In this document: positions 33,615 to 42,102 of the stretch, one piece after another
Numbering within the stretch: the first letter of the stretch is position 1
Layout: each line of letters begins with the position of its first letter
NCBI GenBank assembly: GCA_025057995.1
Contig: JANXEW010000005.1
Coordinates: 1 to 64,000, forward strand
Direction: 5' to 3'
Length of the DNA: 64,000 bases
Origin: Thermofilaceae archaeon
GTDB taxonomy: Archaea > Thermoproteota > Thermoprotei > Thermofilales > Thermofilaceae
Program-made: the position numbers and the translations under genes
Notes under the pieces: model-generated
Told to the model about the DNA's origin: nothing
Seen by the model: only the letters and a program-made list of their open reading frames with translations
The model's database searches: none

Positions 33615-34577
33615 TTACGAGGGGGAGGCTCGAACTAAAGCTACGCCTAGCGATTCAAGCCACTTATCTACTCTGAAAGCTGCGGAAGCGAGCATCTCGC
33701 GCAGTTCGTCACTTGTCGGAGGAGGCTGTATAGCGCCGAGAACGTAGCCAGCTAAACTGACTATCTTTCCGAGCGAAGAGTACACGGTTTGCGCCATAGC
33801 GAGGAAGCCATCCTCTCTCAGCATCTTCCTACAGCTGCTTAAGGCTAGACGCGGGTTTAAAGTCCAGTGGATAACCTCTCCCATGAAGACGACGTCAACC
33901 TTTTCGCCTAGCTCAGCTCCTTCAGGTGTTGAAAGGACATAAGATACCCTTTCCTGCTGCCCTTGAAGGTTGACAAGCCTCTTTACGAGCTCCAAGTTCT
34001 CCGAGAACGGTTCAACCACTATGATGCGGGCCTTAGTGTGCTCAAGGAGCGTTAAAGTGGAAGCTCCGACGCGGGGGTACACGTCGACGATCGTAGCGTC
34101 AGAACTTAAGGAGTCTAACCCAAAAGCTTCTACAGCTGCCTCAAACTCTAGCCTGACGGCGAAGTTGTCCAAAAGTTTCGCAGACATCGCTTTAACCTCT
34201 TCTCTACTAGGCTTCTCGCCTGCGACCAGAGCTCCCGGTAAAGCTTCGATGGCGTTATCGATTACTGAAACCATATCCGCCGCCTCCTTAGTGGTGATCG
34301 AAGGTCTACTTGGAGAACCTGTGACTTCGATAAAGTCGCCTCTCCGCTTGGCTAAACCTTCATCGACGAGTATGTCGCAAACCAGTTTCGCGAGTACTCC
34401 ATCCTTAAAATTCCACCACGCTTGAGTTTGCAAGTCCCTTAGGATATCCTCTGATTGAAGTTGGTTGAAAAGCCTCCAGATGATATACTCTTTGATCTCG
34501 TCACCAGCCCGCTTTATCCTTAAAGCCTCCCTCGGGTTCCTTAAGAACCTTCTGAGAATATACGAGCTCAATGACAT
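33615..34577 (-). CDS. Winged-helix/Rossmann methyltransferase-like protein, paralogue 1
   Basis: 320 aa. The N-terminal about 100 residues form a helical/winged-helix part (YIIWRLFNQLQSEDILRDLQTQAWWNFKDGVLAKLVCDILVDEGLAKRRGDFIEVTG). From about 155 comes a Rossmann core: TIVDVYPRVGASTLTLLE (SAM motif I position), RIIVVEPFSENLEL (motif II acid), VDVVFMGEVIHWTLNPRLALSSCRKML (motif IV). The architecture resembles O-methyltransferases with a dimerising winged helix, but the GxGxG of motif I is reduced to RVGAS. Two close paralogues lie at 45204-46160 and 46422-47384. Substrate unknown. Confidence 0.75.
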   Translation of the reverse strand: MSLSSYILRRFLRNPREALRIKRAGDEIKEYIIWRLFNQLQSEDILRDLQTQAWWNFKDGVLAKLVCDILVDEGLAKRRGDFIEVTGSPSRPSITTKEAADMVSVIDNAIEALPGALVAGEKPSREEVKAMSAKLLDNFAVRLEFEAAVEAFGLDSLSSDATIVDVYPRVGASTLTLLEHTKARIIVVEPFSENLELVKRLVNLQGQQERVSYVLSTPEGAELGEKVDVVFMGEVIHWTLNPRLALSSCRKMLREDGFLAMAQTVYSSLGKIVSLAGYVLGAIQPPPTSDELREMLASAAFRVDKWLESLGVALVRASPS

Positions 34578-34762
34578 GGTATTAACTCTAATATTTACTG
34601 TAAATAAATTTGACTAAGCTCAAGTTTCAATAGACTTAAGCCAGTCAGCTATCGAGGGGCGTGGGAGTAATCGTTTGACTCTAACTTGAAACTTTTGGAG
34701 ACTTTTTTGATTTAAATGTTCGAAGATCACTCTAGTAGACTACAGTTTGACTACTAACTTAA

Positions 34763-36055
34763 TTAAATTACTTTCTTAGATAGTTTTCTCACTCCAAGCA
34801 TCTTCCAAGCTAGGAAAGCTAAGATTGCCCTACCGTACATGTCGGTGTTCTGGGTTATCCACGCTCCAACCGCACCGTAGCTGAGGGAAAGTATTTGCGC
34901 AGGTAAAGCTCTGAAGACCACTACAGTTAAACTGGTGATAGTGAACGGTAGCCACACGCTACCCATACCCCTTATAGCTCCGAAGAAAGCCTGGCTAACG
35001 CCCAACCCTACTTCGCTTAAAGCAGCTAAGAACAGGTAGCTTACCGTGAGCTCAGCAATCTTAGGGTCACTCGTGAAGAGTGAGGTTACCATAGGGGAGA
35101 TGGAGGCGAGTATAATCGCCGCGAGACCCATCCATGCAACTGAGATCTTAACGCTCTCTTTCACGATGGTACTCGTGTCGACAGGGTTGTCTGCCCCCAC
35201 TTTTTTCCCGGCTTCGATTAAGGCGGCCATGCTTATAGCGAAAGCCGGTTGGATGACGAGGTTCTCAACAGTGATTCCTATGTTGTGTGCAGCTAAGGCA
35301 AGTGTTCCACCTCTTGCGACCGCGTTTATGTAGACGTTTTGGGCTGCGCTAGCCACAAGCCTTTCAGAAGCCATCGGCAAACCGATCAACAGGACTCTTC
35401 CGAGCAACCTGCTTGGCGTAGAGAGCTTCAAGGGGATGGGAGGAGGATAAAGAATGTAGGCAGCTAACCCCAGGTAACTAGCTATAGACGTAGCTAAGCC
35501 AGCTCCTCCAACGCCCATCCCACCGGGTTCAAGCGTGAGGAAGGGGATGGCGATTAAGCCGGCGCAAGCCGTTATCACCGAGCTTAAGGTACTCGGCCAA
35601 GGCTTGTCAGCGCTCCTGTAAAAGGATGAGATGACCACGTTGACCGCTAGGGCCGGGAGGGAGAACAGCCTCATTAAAGCGTAAACGTATCCTTCCTTCA
35701 CAACGGATAGGTTTCCCTGCGACATGAAGAGAAGGTAGCTGTGGAGCCAGAAGGGAGAGGAGAACGTTATGGTCAGCGAGAAAAGAATGCAAGAAGTTAC
35801 TACTTCACCCAACGCTTTAGACGCTAGATCGACACGTCCAGCGCCTACAGCTTGAGATGATAAGACTATGGCTCCACCGGCGAAGACCACGAAGACTGCG
35901 TTCAAGAGGAAGAAGAGGTAGGATGAAAGCCCTACAGCTGCTACAGCCTCTGGCGAGAGCCTTGAGACAGCGATGAGACCTACGAGGTTGAGCACGGAAT
36001 CAGCTAGTACCCCTAAGGTAATGGGGAAAGCCAGTTGCGCGACTCTCGAGCGCAC
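34763..36055 (-). CDS. MATE family efflux transporter
   Basis: 430 aa with twelve hydrophobic segments in two halves of about 200 residues. The N-terminal PITLGVLADSVLNLVGLIAVSRLSPEAVAAVGLSSYLFFL and the central IGLPMASERLVASAAQNVYINAVARGGTLALAAHNIG are the repeated MATE halves. These carriers export organic cations or drugs using an H+ or Na+ gradient. It lies 185 bp upstream of methyltransferase paralogue 1 on the same strand, so export of a methylated product is conceivable but unproved. Confidence 0.9.
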   Translation of the reverse strand: MRSRVAQLAFPITLGVLADSVLNLVGLIAVSRLSPEAVAAVGLSSYLFFLLNAVFVVFAGGAIVLSSQAVGAGRVDLASKALGEVVTSCILFSLTITFSSPFWLHSYLLFMSQGNLSVVKEGYVYALMRLFSLPALAVNVVISSFYRSADKPWPSTLSSVITACAGLIAIPFLTLEPGGMGVGGAGLATSIASYLGLAAYILYPPPIPLKLSTPSRLLGRVLLIGLPMASERLVASAAQNVYINAVARGGTLALAAHNIGITVENLVIQPAFAISMAALIEAGKKVGADNPVDTSTIVKESVKISVAWMGLAAIILASISPMVTSLFTSDPKIAELTVSYLFLAALSEVGLGVSQAFFGAIRGMGSVWLPFTITSLTVVVFRALPAQILSLSYGAVGAWITQNTDMYGRAILAFLAWKMLGVRKLSKKVI

Positions 36056-36233
36056 GAAGGGTCCAGACTTGTCGACGGTTAAACTTTCCCTTTTCTACTC
36101 GTGGAAGGTAAATAGTGTCTCGCGCTCTGAAAGAAAATTACGTCTGGAGAAATAACTGGAACCATGATATAGGCTAACTTCTTGTGATGGTTAACGTTAT
36201 TAGTTCGATAAGGTTACAATTAACTGAAAGTGA

Positions 36234-37208
36234 ATGATTGAAGCGTTGTGTGTAGAGAGGTTACGAGGCCTGGAGAAGGCTTGCATATCCGGTTTTCGCC
36301 GTTTTACGGTTATATCTGGAGGTAACGGAACTGGAAAGTCCACCTTCCTCGAGGCAATATATATGGCTTCAGCCCTCATGAGAGGCTTCGACGATCTCAG
36401 AGGGGTTGGCAAGCTCGATTACCTTGTATCGAGGAGAGGGGGTAGGGGGAAGTGGGATGACTCTAGGCACGTCCTCTGGCATCGAATGGCAACGTCAGCG
36501 CCCATATCTTTGAGCCTCTGGATCTCGGGGACCCGTTACGATTTCTCGGTTACGTATAACTCTCCAGCTTCTTCACCAGTCTACGTTTGGTTGAACACGG
36601 GGGACGGTCTAGTAAACTACGAGGTTAGCAAGATGATACTTAGAGGCTCTGGCGAGGAAGTAGTCTACAGGAAACAACCTGAACCATCCCTTTCCCTATT
36701 ATCCTCCATGGTATTCGTTGATCAACAGCTCCTACAAACACCTGAAAGAGTGGAGAAAACCTGTTGGCCCAAGCTTATAGCTTCTAGACTTGACAAGAGG
36801 ATTACTGCTTTCTTGAGGAGCAGTTTGATGACGGATGCTGAAGGGTTGACGTACGCGCCCTTGGGCGACGGCTACTCTCTTTTCATCCAAACGAGTAAGA
36901 CTAGCATCAGGTTAGAGGACGCTGGCGAAGGCGTTAAGAACAGCGTGCTTCTCTACATGCTCATCCTAGCCCTCAAACCCAAGCTTTTGTTACTAGATGA
37001 CCCTGAGTTTGGGATGGACCCTGACACCATATACGCGTTCGGTAGACTGTTGGCAGAGGTCTCTAAGGAAACTGATACTCAAACCATTATAGCTACTCGA
37101 AGTCTAGAGTTACTGGAGATCACTGAAGCTTTAAGGACTGAAGCTGGCAAGGAAGTCGCTGCTATACTCTTGGAAAAAGTCCAGAAGCCGCGTGAAGGCT
37201 TCAGCTAA
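36234..37208 (+). CDS. AAA/ABC-type ATPase (OLD/RecF-like), C-terminus possibly frameshifted
   Basis: 324 aa. Walker A is SGGNGTGKSTFLEAI, the signature-like region is RLEDAGEGVKNSVLL and Walker B is PKLLLLDDPEFGMDP, followed by TIIATRSLELL. This is the AAA_15/AAA_21 type found in OLD-like and abortive-infection ATPases and in many archaeal orphan ATPases; no TOPRIM domain is seen. The stop at 37206-37208 lies in the loop of a perfect 7-bp hairpin (37200-37216). A coding-like tail of about 28 residues continues in another frame to about 37293, so the C-terminus may have been shortened by a one-base loss. Confidence 0.8.
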   Translation: MIEALCVERLRGLEKACISGFRRFTVISGGNGTGKSTFLEAIYMASALMRGFDDLRGVGKLDYLVSRRGGRGKWDDSRHVLWHRMATSAPISLSLWISGTRYDFSVTYNSPASSPVYVWLNTGDGLVNYEVSKMILRGSGEEVVYRKQPEPSLSLLSSMVFVDQQLLQTPERVEKTCWPKLIASRLDKRITAFLRSSLMTDAEGLTYAPLGDGYSLFIQTSKTSIRLEDAGEGVKNSVLLYMLILALKPKLLLLDDPEFGMDPDTIYAFGRLLAEVSKETDTQTIIATRSLELLEITEALRTEAGKEVAAILLEKVQKPREGFS

Positions 37209-37216
37209 AAGCTGAA
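37200..37216 (+). terminator. 7-bp hairpin overlapping the ATPase stop codon
   Basis: TTCAGCT (37200-37206) and AGCTGAA (37210-37216) pair perfectly around the loop AAA. It has no following T run, so a terminator role is doubtful; it may be incidental. Confidence 0.35.
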
Positions 37217-37835
37217 ACTGTTCGAGACTTGCTTAAAACACTCCGCTACTATAGGGTAGGGCTTGTGCAGATCGAAGTGGAAAGGTTGAGTTAAAAGCGC
37301 GGGAAGCATCGTGCTGCTGAAAGCGGGTGAGGGGAGCCACGAGGTGAAATGTATACGAATCCGAGGAAACTCCGTATGAATCGGTTTATCACCTTGAAGA
37401 AAGGGTCGAGGGTAAACTACGTCGATTGGAATAGTAGTGGAAAACCGAGAGCGTTCGAGAAATCGTTGTAGCGAAGGATAACTGTAGACTCTGTAAAGTG
37501 AATGTATCTAAAGTCGATAAAGCTGGGGAGTACTCTTTAAGCTAGACTGTACACGTTAACGGGATCTAATGTTGGGCTCTCCTCGATGAAGGGGAGGGCT
37601 AGGCTACGTCACTCTTCAAAGCGTCTACGGTCAAGTAGGGGATGGTTCTAGCGCAACTCTTTGCTTCACCCCTGTGAAAGAAGGTTCAATCAATAGGCTG
37701 GATCTATTAAGCAGATGGACCTGCCCCGTGCGGGGGGTGGTTAAAGTGAAAGGTACTATAATGCTATGATGCAAGTTTAGGTTCTTCATCAGCACCAGGT
37801 TAGAGTGGGAGTCTTGATTGCGTTTATTTTAGCCT
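37217..37835. other. Non-coding or degenerate region with inverted repeats
   Basis: About 620 bp. Short coding-like pieces occur: the tail AETVRDLLKTLRYYRVGLVQIEVERLS to about 37293, then a 40-codon and a 36-codon frame, each interrupted. This could be decayed sequence following the ATPase gene. Two GC-rich dyads are present, TTCAC/GTGAA (37665-37678) and CCCCG/CGGGG (37724-37735). No RNA family or intact gene was recognised. Confidence 0.35.
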
Positions 37836-38573
37836 TTAATGACTTTTCACCAACTTGAGGAAGACCTCCTCAAGGGTGGAGTTGAAACCGGCTTCCGCGA
37901 GCCTCCTTACTTCGTCCAAAGTCCCTTCAGCGAGGAGCTTGCCCCTGTTTATTATGCCGATTCTTGTCGCAAAACGCTCTATAGCGTGAAGCTGATGGCT
38001 TGAGATTATCAAAGCTGCACCTTTATCAGCGAACTTCTTAACAACTTCTCTGAAAACGTGTTGGGCTTCGGGGTCCATGCCGGAAGTAGGCTCGTCCATG
38101 ACGAGGACTTTTGGCTCAGCCATGAGGGACGCTACTACTAAAGCCTTCTGCACTGTACCGCGGGATAGCTTACCCATCCGCTTGCGGACACTCTCTTCCA
38201 ACTGGAAAAGGGAGACGTAAGTTTCAACTCTTTCTTCGAACACGTCCTTGGGTATCCCCTTTAGCGAAGCGACAAACTCGAAGAACTCTCTCATCGTTAA
38301 GTTCTCGAAGGTAACAGGGTTTTCCGGTACATAGCCTACATGCTTAAGCGCACTTTCACGATCTACTGTGACATCTACGCCGCATATCCTAGCAGTCCCC
38401 ATATCCGGCTTCAAGAGACCTACTATAACCTTTAGGAGGGTGGTTTTACCAGCTCCGTTAGGTCCTAGAAGCCCGTAAATTTCACCCCCTCTAACAGCCA
38501 GTGTAACACCATCGAGAGCTTTAACCCGTCCGTAAGATTTAGCTACGTCCAAGATTTCAAGGTAGCACGACAT
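37836..38573 (-). CDS. ABC transporter ATP-binding protein, ABC-2 drug/lipid type
   Basis: 245 aa. Walker A LLGPNGAGKTTLLKV, Q-loop region VGYVPENPVTFENLTMREF, signature LSRGTVQKALV and Walker B VLVMDEPTSGMDP, then SSHQLHAIER with the H-loop. The signature reads LSRGT instead of LSGGQ, within the variation of this subclass. No permease gene is adjacent; the ABC-2-like membrane protein at 10481-11980 is the only candidate partner in the window. Probably an exporter ATPase; substrate unknown. Confidence 0.88.
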   Translation of the reverse strand: MSCYLEILDVAKSYGRVKALDGVTLAVRGGEIYGLLGPNGAGKTTLLKVIVGLLKPDMGTARICGVDVTVDRESALKHVGYVPENPVTFENLTMREFFEFVASLKGIPKDVFEERVETYVSLFQLEESVRKRMGKLSRGTVQKALVVASLMAEPKVLVMDEPTSGMDPEAQHVFREVVKKFADKGAALIISSHQLHAIERFATRIGIINRGKLLAEGTLDEVRRLAEAGFNSTLEEVFLKLVKSH

Positions 38574-38778
38574 GCATCCGCAGCATTTTTGTGTGAATTT
38601 AAATATTGTCGATCTATGCGGTTAGCTTCCAGTTTTTGAAATCATATGTTTAACTGCTTTAATACCCTAACATATTGTATCGAACTTACAGAAAGAAAGC
38701 AGTAAGCGTAGAAGTTGGATACTGCGACGTACGTAGCTTGAGCGCTATAATCGGCATGGGGTTAACGAGTTGGGAACG

Positions 38779-40446
38779 TTAACCTTTTTGCTTCTTCCTA
38801 TGCTTAGCTTCTAAGACAAGTAAGGCTATAGCAACGGATACCCCGACGGCCGCTATGGCGACGATGACCGCTCCTATTGCCGTCTCCCACAGCGGCTTAA
38901 CCTCGTAAACCGCTTGAAGGTTGACTGGCTTTAACACCTTGAAGGAGAAGACTGGAGAAGTAGAGACGAGTTCACCCTCACACAACCATCCCTTAAACTT
39001 GTAAACTGTGAAGAGATCTTTTAACAAATGCTCAGGCGTCGATACACGCGCCTCTTCACCTTGCATGTACCAGCCGACGCCTTCTACACCCTCCACTATC
39101 CCCGAAACGTTGACTAGATGGTAAGATAAACGAGTTTGAGAGGGTGTTTCACAGCCACCAGGATAATACAACAACACTTCTACCGTCTCATCCTGTGGAT
39201 TAAAGGGGAACGCGCAGTTGAAAGAACCTTCAGAATCTGTTTCGCAAAAACCTACTCTGTAACCTTCTACGTAGACGTAAACCCTTTTTCCAGGCAATCC
39301 TTTCTCCTCTCCCCTCAACACGCCAGTGAAACGGACATTGCGTGAGTTTAACGGAAATTTAAGTGGTTGCTGCAAAACTACGCGTGTGGAAGCTCTCTTT
39401 AAAACTAAAATCCCTTGACTCGTACCTGCGTACACTGTACCATCGAGAGGATCCACGGCTAGCGAGTAAACGCTAACGTTCGCGGGACCTAAGTACCTAC
39501 TAAAGGTTGCTGATTTTTCAAAAGATAACATGTACACTCCGCTTCGGGTTCCAGCTAGAAGCGAACTACAGTTTAAGTCGAAGACCGCTGTGGAAAGAGA
39601 AGGGAGTAATGGACCAACCACTCGCCAGGATTCACCGTAGTTATGGGAGAACTCAAAACCTCCGCCGACCTGAGGTATGAAGAACGTCAGTATTGTAAAG
39701 TTTACGCACGCGTACACTTCCTCCGGTCTACAGGGGTTTACCAGTATACAGGTTACGCTGTAGTCTAGAGGGAGGAATATAAACAGTGAAACTATCCAGG
39801 TTTCCGGGTCGCCGGTTGTTACGTTACTAAACCATGCTTTCCTCCAGGATGCGCCTCCGTCAAAAGAGTAGTACAGGTCACCCAAGTGGGTTAGGAAACT
39901 CCTAGTGCCAGCGTACACGACTCCCGGGTTTCTCGGGTTAACGGCGATAGAGATCGCCTGGCCTTTGAAGGATGACGGCTCCCAAACCCTCTTCTCTAGA
40001 TCGAGTTTGTAGACTCCCCCGCTAGTTCCAGCGTAAACTATGTTACCTGAAACAGCTAGAGCGTAGACGTGTAGTCCTCTAAGCCCGAACTCTATCCACT
40101 CCACTCCTCCACGCTCAAGTAGGTATGAGCCGTCACTTGTTCCCGCTAGAACCTGGTCGCCGTTTAAAGTGATGATAGAATATGTTGGTCTACGGAGACT
40201 AGTGTCTAGCCAGTAAACGCCGTCCTTTGATACGTATACCCCTTCAGAGGTACCAGCGTAAACTGCTTCCCTTGAGACGGTTATAGAGTATACAGGTTTG
40301 CCTTGTAGAGTTGACGCCCACTTCCATGAGCAAGTTTCCTCGGGTAGACTGTAAGCCTTTTGGTTGAGGAAGAGTTGGATAGTCAACATAAGAGCTGTAG
40401 TCAGAACTGTGAGGCTCGATCTATCGCAGCGGCTTGAGCGATCCAT
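38779..40446 (-). CDS. Secreted, membrane-anchored beta-propeller protein
   Basis: 555 aa. An N-terminal hydrophobic stretch (LTVLTTALMLTIQLFLNQKAYS) acts as a signal peptide and a C-terminal one (ETAIGAVIVAIAAVGVSVAIALLVLEAKHRKKQKG) as anchor with a basic tail. Between them are about seven blades marked by VYAGTSEGVYVSKDG, VLAGTSDGSYLLERG, VYAGTSGGVYKLD, VYAGTRS...YYSFDGGASW, LLAGTRSGVYML and VYAGTSQGILVL, the Vps10/BNR type of propeller. A further Ig-like or carbohydrate-binding part follows (to about 500). It should face the cell surface and may bind or sense an extracellular ligand; no catalytic residues were recognised. Confidence 0.75.
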   Translation of the reverse strand: MDRSSRCDRSSLTVLTTALMLTIQLFLNQKAYSLPEETCSWKWASTLQGKPVYSITVSREAVYAGTSEGVYVSKDGVYWLDTSLRRPTYSIITLNGDQVLAGTSDGSYLLERGGVEWIEFGLRGLHVYALAVSGNIVYAGTSGGVYKLDLEKRVWEPSSFKGQAISIAVNPRNPGVVYAGTRSFLTHLGDLYYSFDGGASWRKAWFSNVTTGDPETWIVSLFIFLPLDYSVTCILVNPCRPEEVYACVNFTILTFFIPQVGGGFEFSHNYGESWRVVGPLLPSLSTAVFDLNCSSLLAGTRSGVYMLSFEKSATFSRYLGPANVSVYSLAVDPLDGTVYAGTSQGILVLKRASTRVVLQQPLKFPLNSRNVRFTGVLRGEEKGLPGKRVYVYVEGYRVGFCETDSEGSFNCAFPFNPQDETVEVLLYYPGGCETPSQTRLSYHLVNVSGIVEGVEGVGWYMQGEEARVSTPEHLLKDLFTVYKFKGWLCEGELVSTSPVFSFKVLKPVNLQAVYEVKPLWETAIGAVIVAIAAVGVSVAIALLVLEAKHRKKQKG

Positions 40447-40583
40447 TTTACTTCATACAACTTACGATTCAAGATTTATAGTTGTCCTCTAGAGAACATC
40501 ATTAGCCGGGCACGGAACTTCAATCAAAACCGGGATTTATTATATATTGGAAAAGATTTTATTTCCCCCTTCTGAAGGTATTT

Positions 40584-41705
40584 GTGAAACACATTAAACT
40601 GTTCTTGATCAACGCTTTTTACATGTTTGTCATGGGTTCGTCTTATCCTTTGATCCCCCTCTACTTGGAGGAGCTTAAAGTAGGCGTAATAGAGAAAGGG
40701 TACATTCTCACTGGAGCTGCGTTGTTAAGCGCTCTCTCATCCCTGTTCTGGGGATACCTGTCTGACAGGACTGGAAAACGTCGCATATTCGTGCTTGCGG
40801 GAGGGCTTGGTCAAACTCTCACCTACCTGCTTCTCTCCTTTCCTCAAAGTATGGAAACCGTTATACCGCTCTACCTTATTTCAGGTTTCCTCGGCTCAGC
40901 TACTTTTACTCTAGTTATGGCTTCAGCTGGAAGTAGTGAAGGAGAAGTCAGTGAAGCCATGGGGAATTTCTGGGCTGGCGGATCTCTCGGTTGGGCTATA
41001 GGTACAGCTGCCTCAGGTTACATATTCGAAAAATACGGGTTAGCGTTCGTTTTCTTAATTTCAACAGCGTTCCTAGCTTCTTACACTCTATTAGCATACT
41101 CTTCGAGCAGAGATCTAGTAAAGCGTGAAGAAGAGAAGAAGAGGGAGTCAAGCCTTCCCCTGATGATGGCTTTACTGCTCCTACTCGTTTTCATCTTTGT
41201 CTGCGTGGACGTTTTGAAGAACTTGTACATACCGCCGCATTACGCTTATGAGCTGGGAATAGGGCCAGCCGTTGCGATGCTTACTTTAAGTTTCACAAGC
41301 TGGCTCGAGATACCTTCAATATTCTTCTTTAGCAGGCTAGCGCGGAAAGTCAGCAGATGGGTTATCTTCGCTTCAAGCTTCATCTTTGCGGCAGCATACC
41401 TAGCGTTAAACTGTTTCGCTTCAGACGTGTTCCACGCTTTCACTCTCATGGGGTTTTACAGCTTGGTTTGGGGCTCGTTCAGCGTATCCAGCAGCACCCT
41501 CGTATCAGAGTTGACAGAGACCTACGGTACAGCTTATGGAGCTTACAACATGGTCTACTCGATAGCAAACATAGCTGCACCTTTACTCGCAAGCTCAATC
41601 ATAGACTCCTTCGGTTACAACACTTTGCTACAAGTCTTCGCTGTACTCTCCTTAGCTTCTTGTTTCACAGCCATACTTTCCGCTAGGAAGCAACTTAGTA
41701 GATAA
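40584..41705 (+). CDS. MFS transporter
   Basis: 373 aa, eleven to twelve hydrophobic segments. Motif A in the first intracellular loop is GYLSDRTGKRRIFVLAG. The architecture resembles sugar- or drug-efflux MFS proteins; I cannot decide the direction. GTG start at 40584 with CTGAAGG upstream, and a TATA-like TTTATTATATATT at about 40535-40547. It diverges from the propeller gene. Confidence 0.85.
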   Translation: MKHIKLFLINAFYMFVMGSSYPLIPLYLEELKVGVIEKGYILTGAALLSALSSLFWGYLSDRTGKRRIFVLAGGLGQTLTYLLLSFPQSMETVIPLYLISGFLGSATFTLVMASAGSSEGEVSEAMGNFWAGGSLGWAIGTAASGYIFEKYGLAFVFLISTAFLASYTLLAYSSSRDLVKREEEKKRESSLPLMMALLLLLVFIFVCVDVLKNLYIPPHYAYELGIGPAVAMLTLSFTSWLEIPSIFFFSRLARKVSRWVIFASSFIFAAAYLALNCFASDVFHAFTLMGFYSLVWGSFSVSSSTLVSELTETYGTAYGAYNMVYSIANIAAPLLASSIIDSFGYNTLLQVFAVLSLASCFTAILSARKQLSR

Positions 41706-42102
41706 AATAAAGCTTCAACCCCCAATTAACTTCCGACTCGCCTTAATAAGATATTAGTAAACTTATGTGAACTTGTATATCCTCATAGGTTAAAACTCAT
41801 AAAATATCCCTTGGATACCGATCGGCTAGTTTACACTTCTACGATTCTCGAGGGTTAAGGGGACTCGCTTAGTGTGGAAACGGTGAGTCTTAACTGTACT
41901 TGTGTCGACTATAGGGGAGCTTAATGCAACTCCTTTCCCCTAGGAAGAGGCTAGGCTTACGTAAAATAGAGGCTACTAGGACTTGATTGTTCAATTTTCG
42001 ATTTTTCAATAATCTCTCGAAACTTAAACTGCTAACAATCGTCCACGATGTTTTTTGGCTAGAGTGACTAGCCACATCGATTAAGTTTAAGGTCTTGTTT
42101 CA
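41706..42102. other. Non-coding spacer between convergent genes
   Basis: About 400 bp between the ends of the MFS gene and the convergent membrane/desaturase fusion. Only short uninformative frames are open. No repeat or RNA gene was recognised. Confidence 0.3.

Noticed and set aside
36234-37208. Phage-defence OLD/Gabija-type system
   Set aside because: Only the ATPase part is present; no TOPRIM nuclease domain or helicase partner is encoded next to it.
37345-37548. Two short coding-like frames after the AAA ATPase
   Set aside because: Each is under 45 codons, they are in different frames and neither has a ribosome site; at most decayed remnants.
37724-37735. CCCCG/CGGGG dyad as intrinsic terminator
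   Set aside because: No T run follows, and it is not at the end of a gene on either strand.
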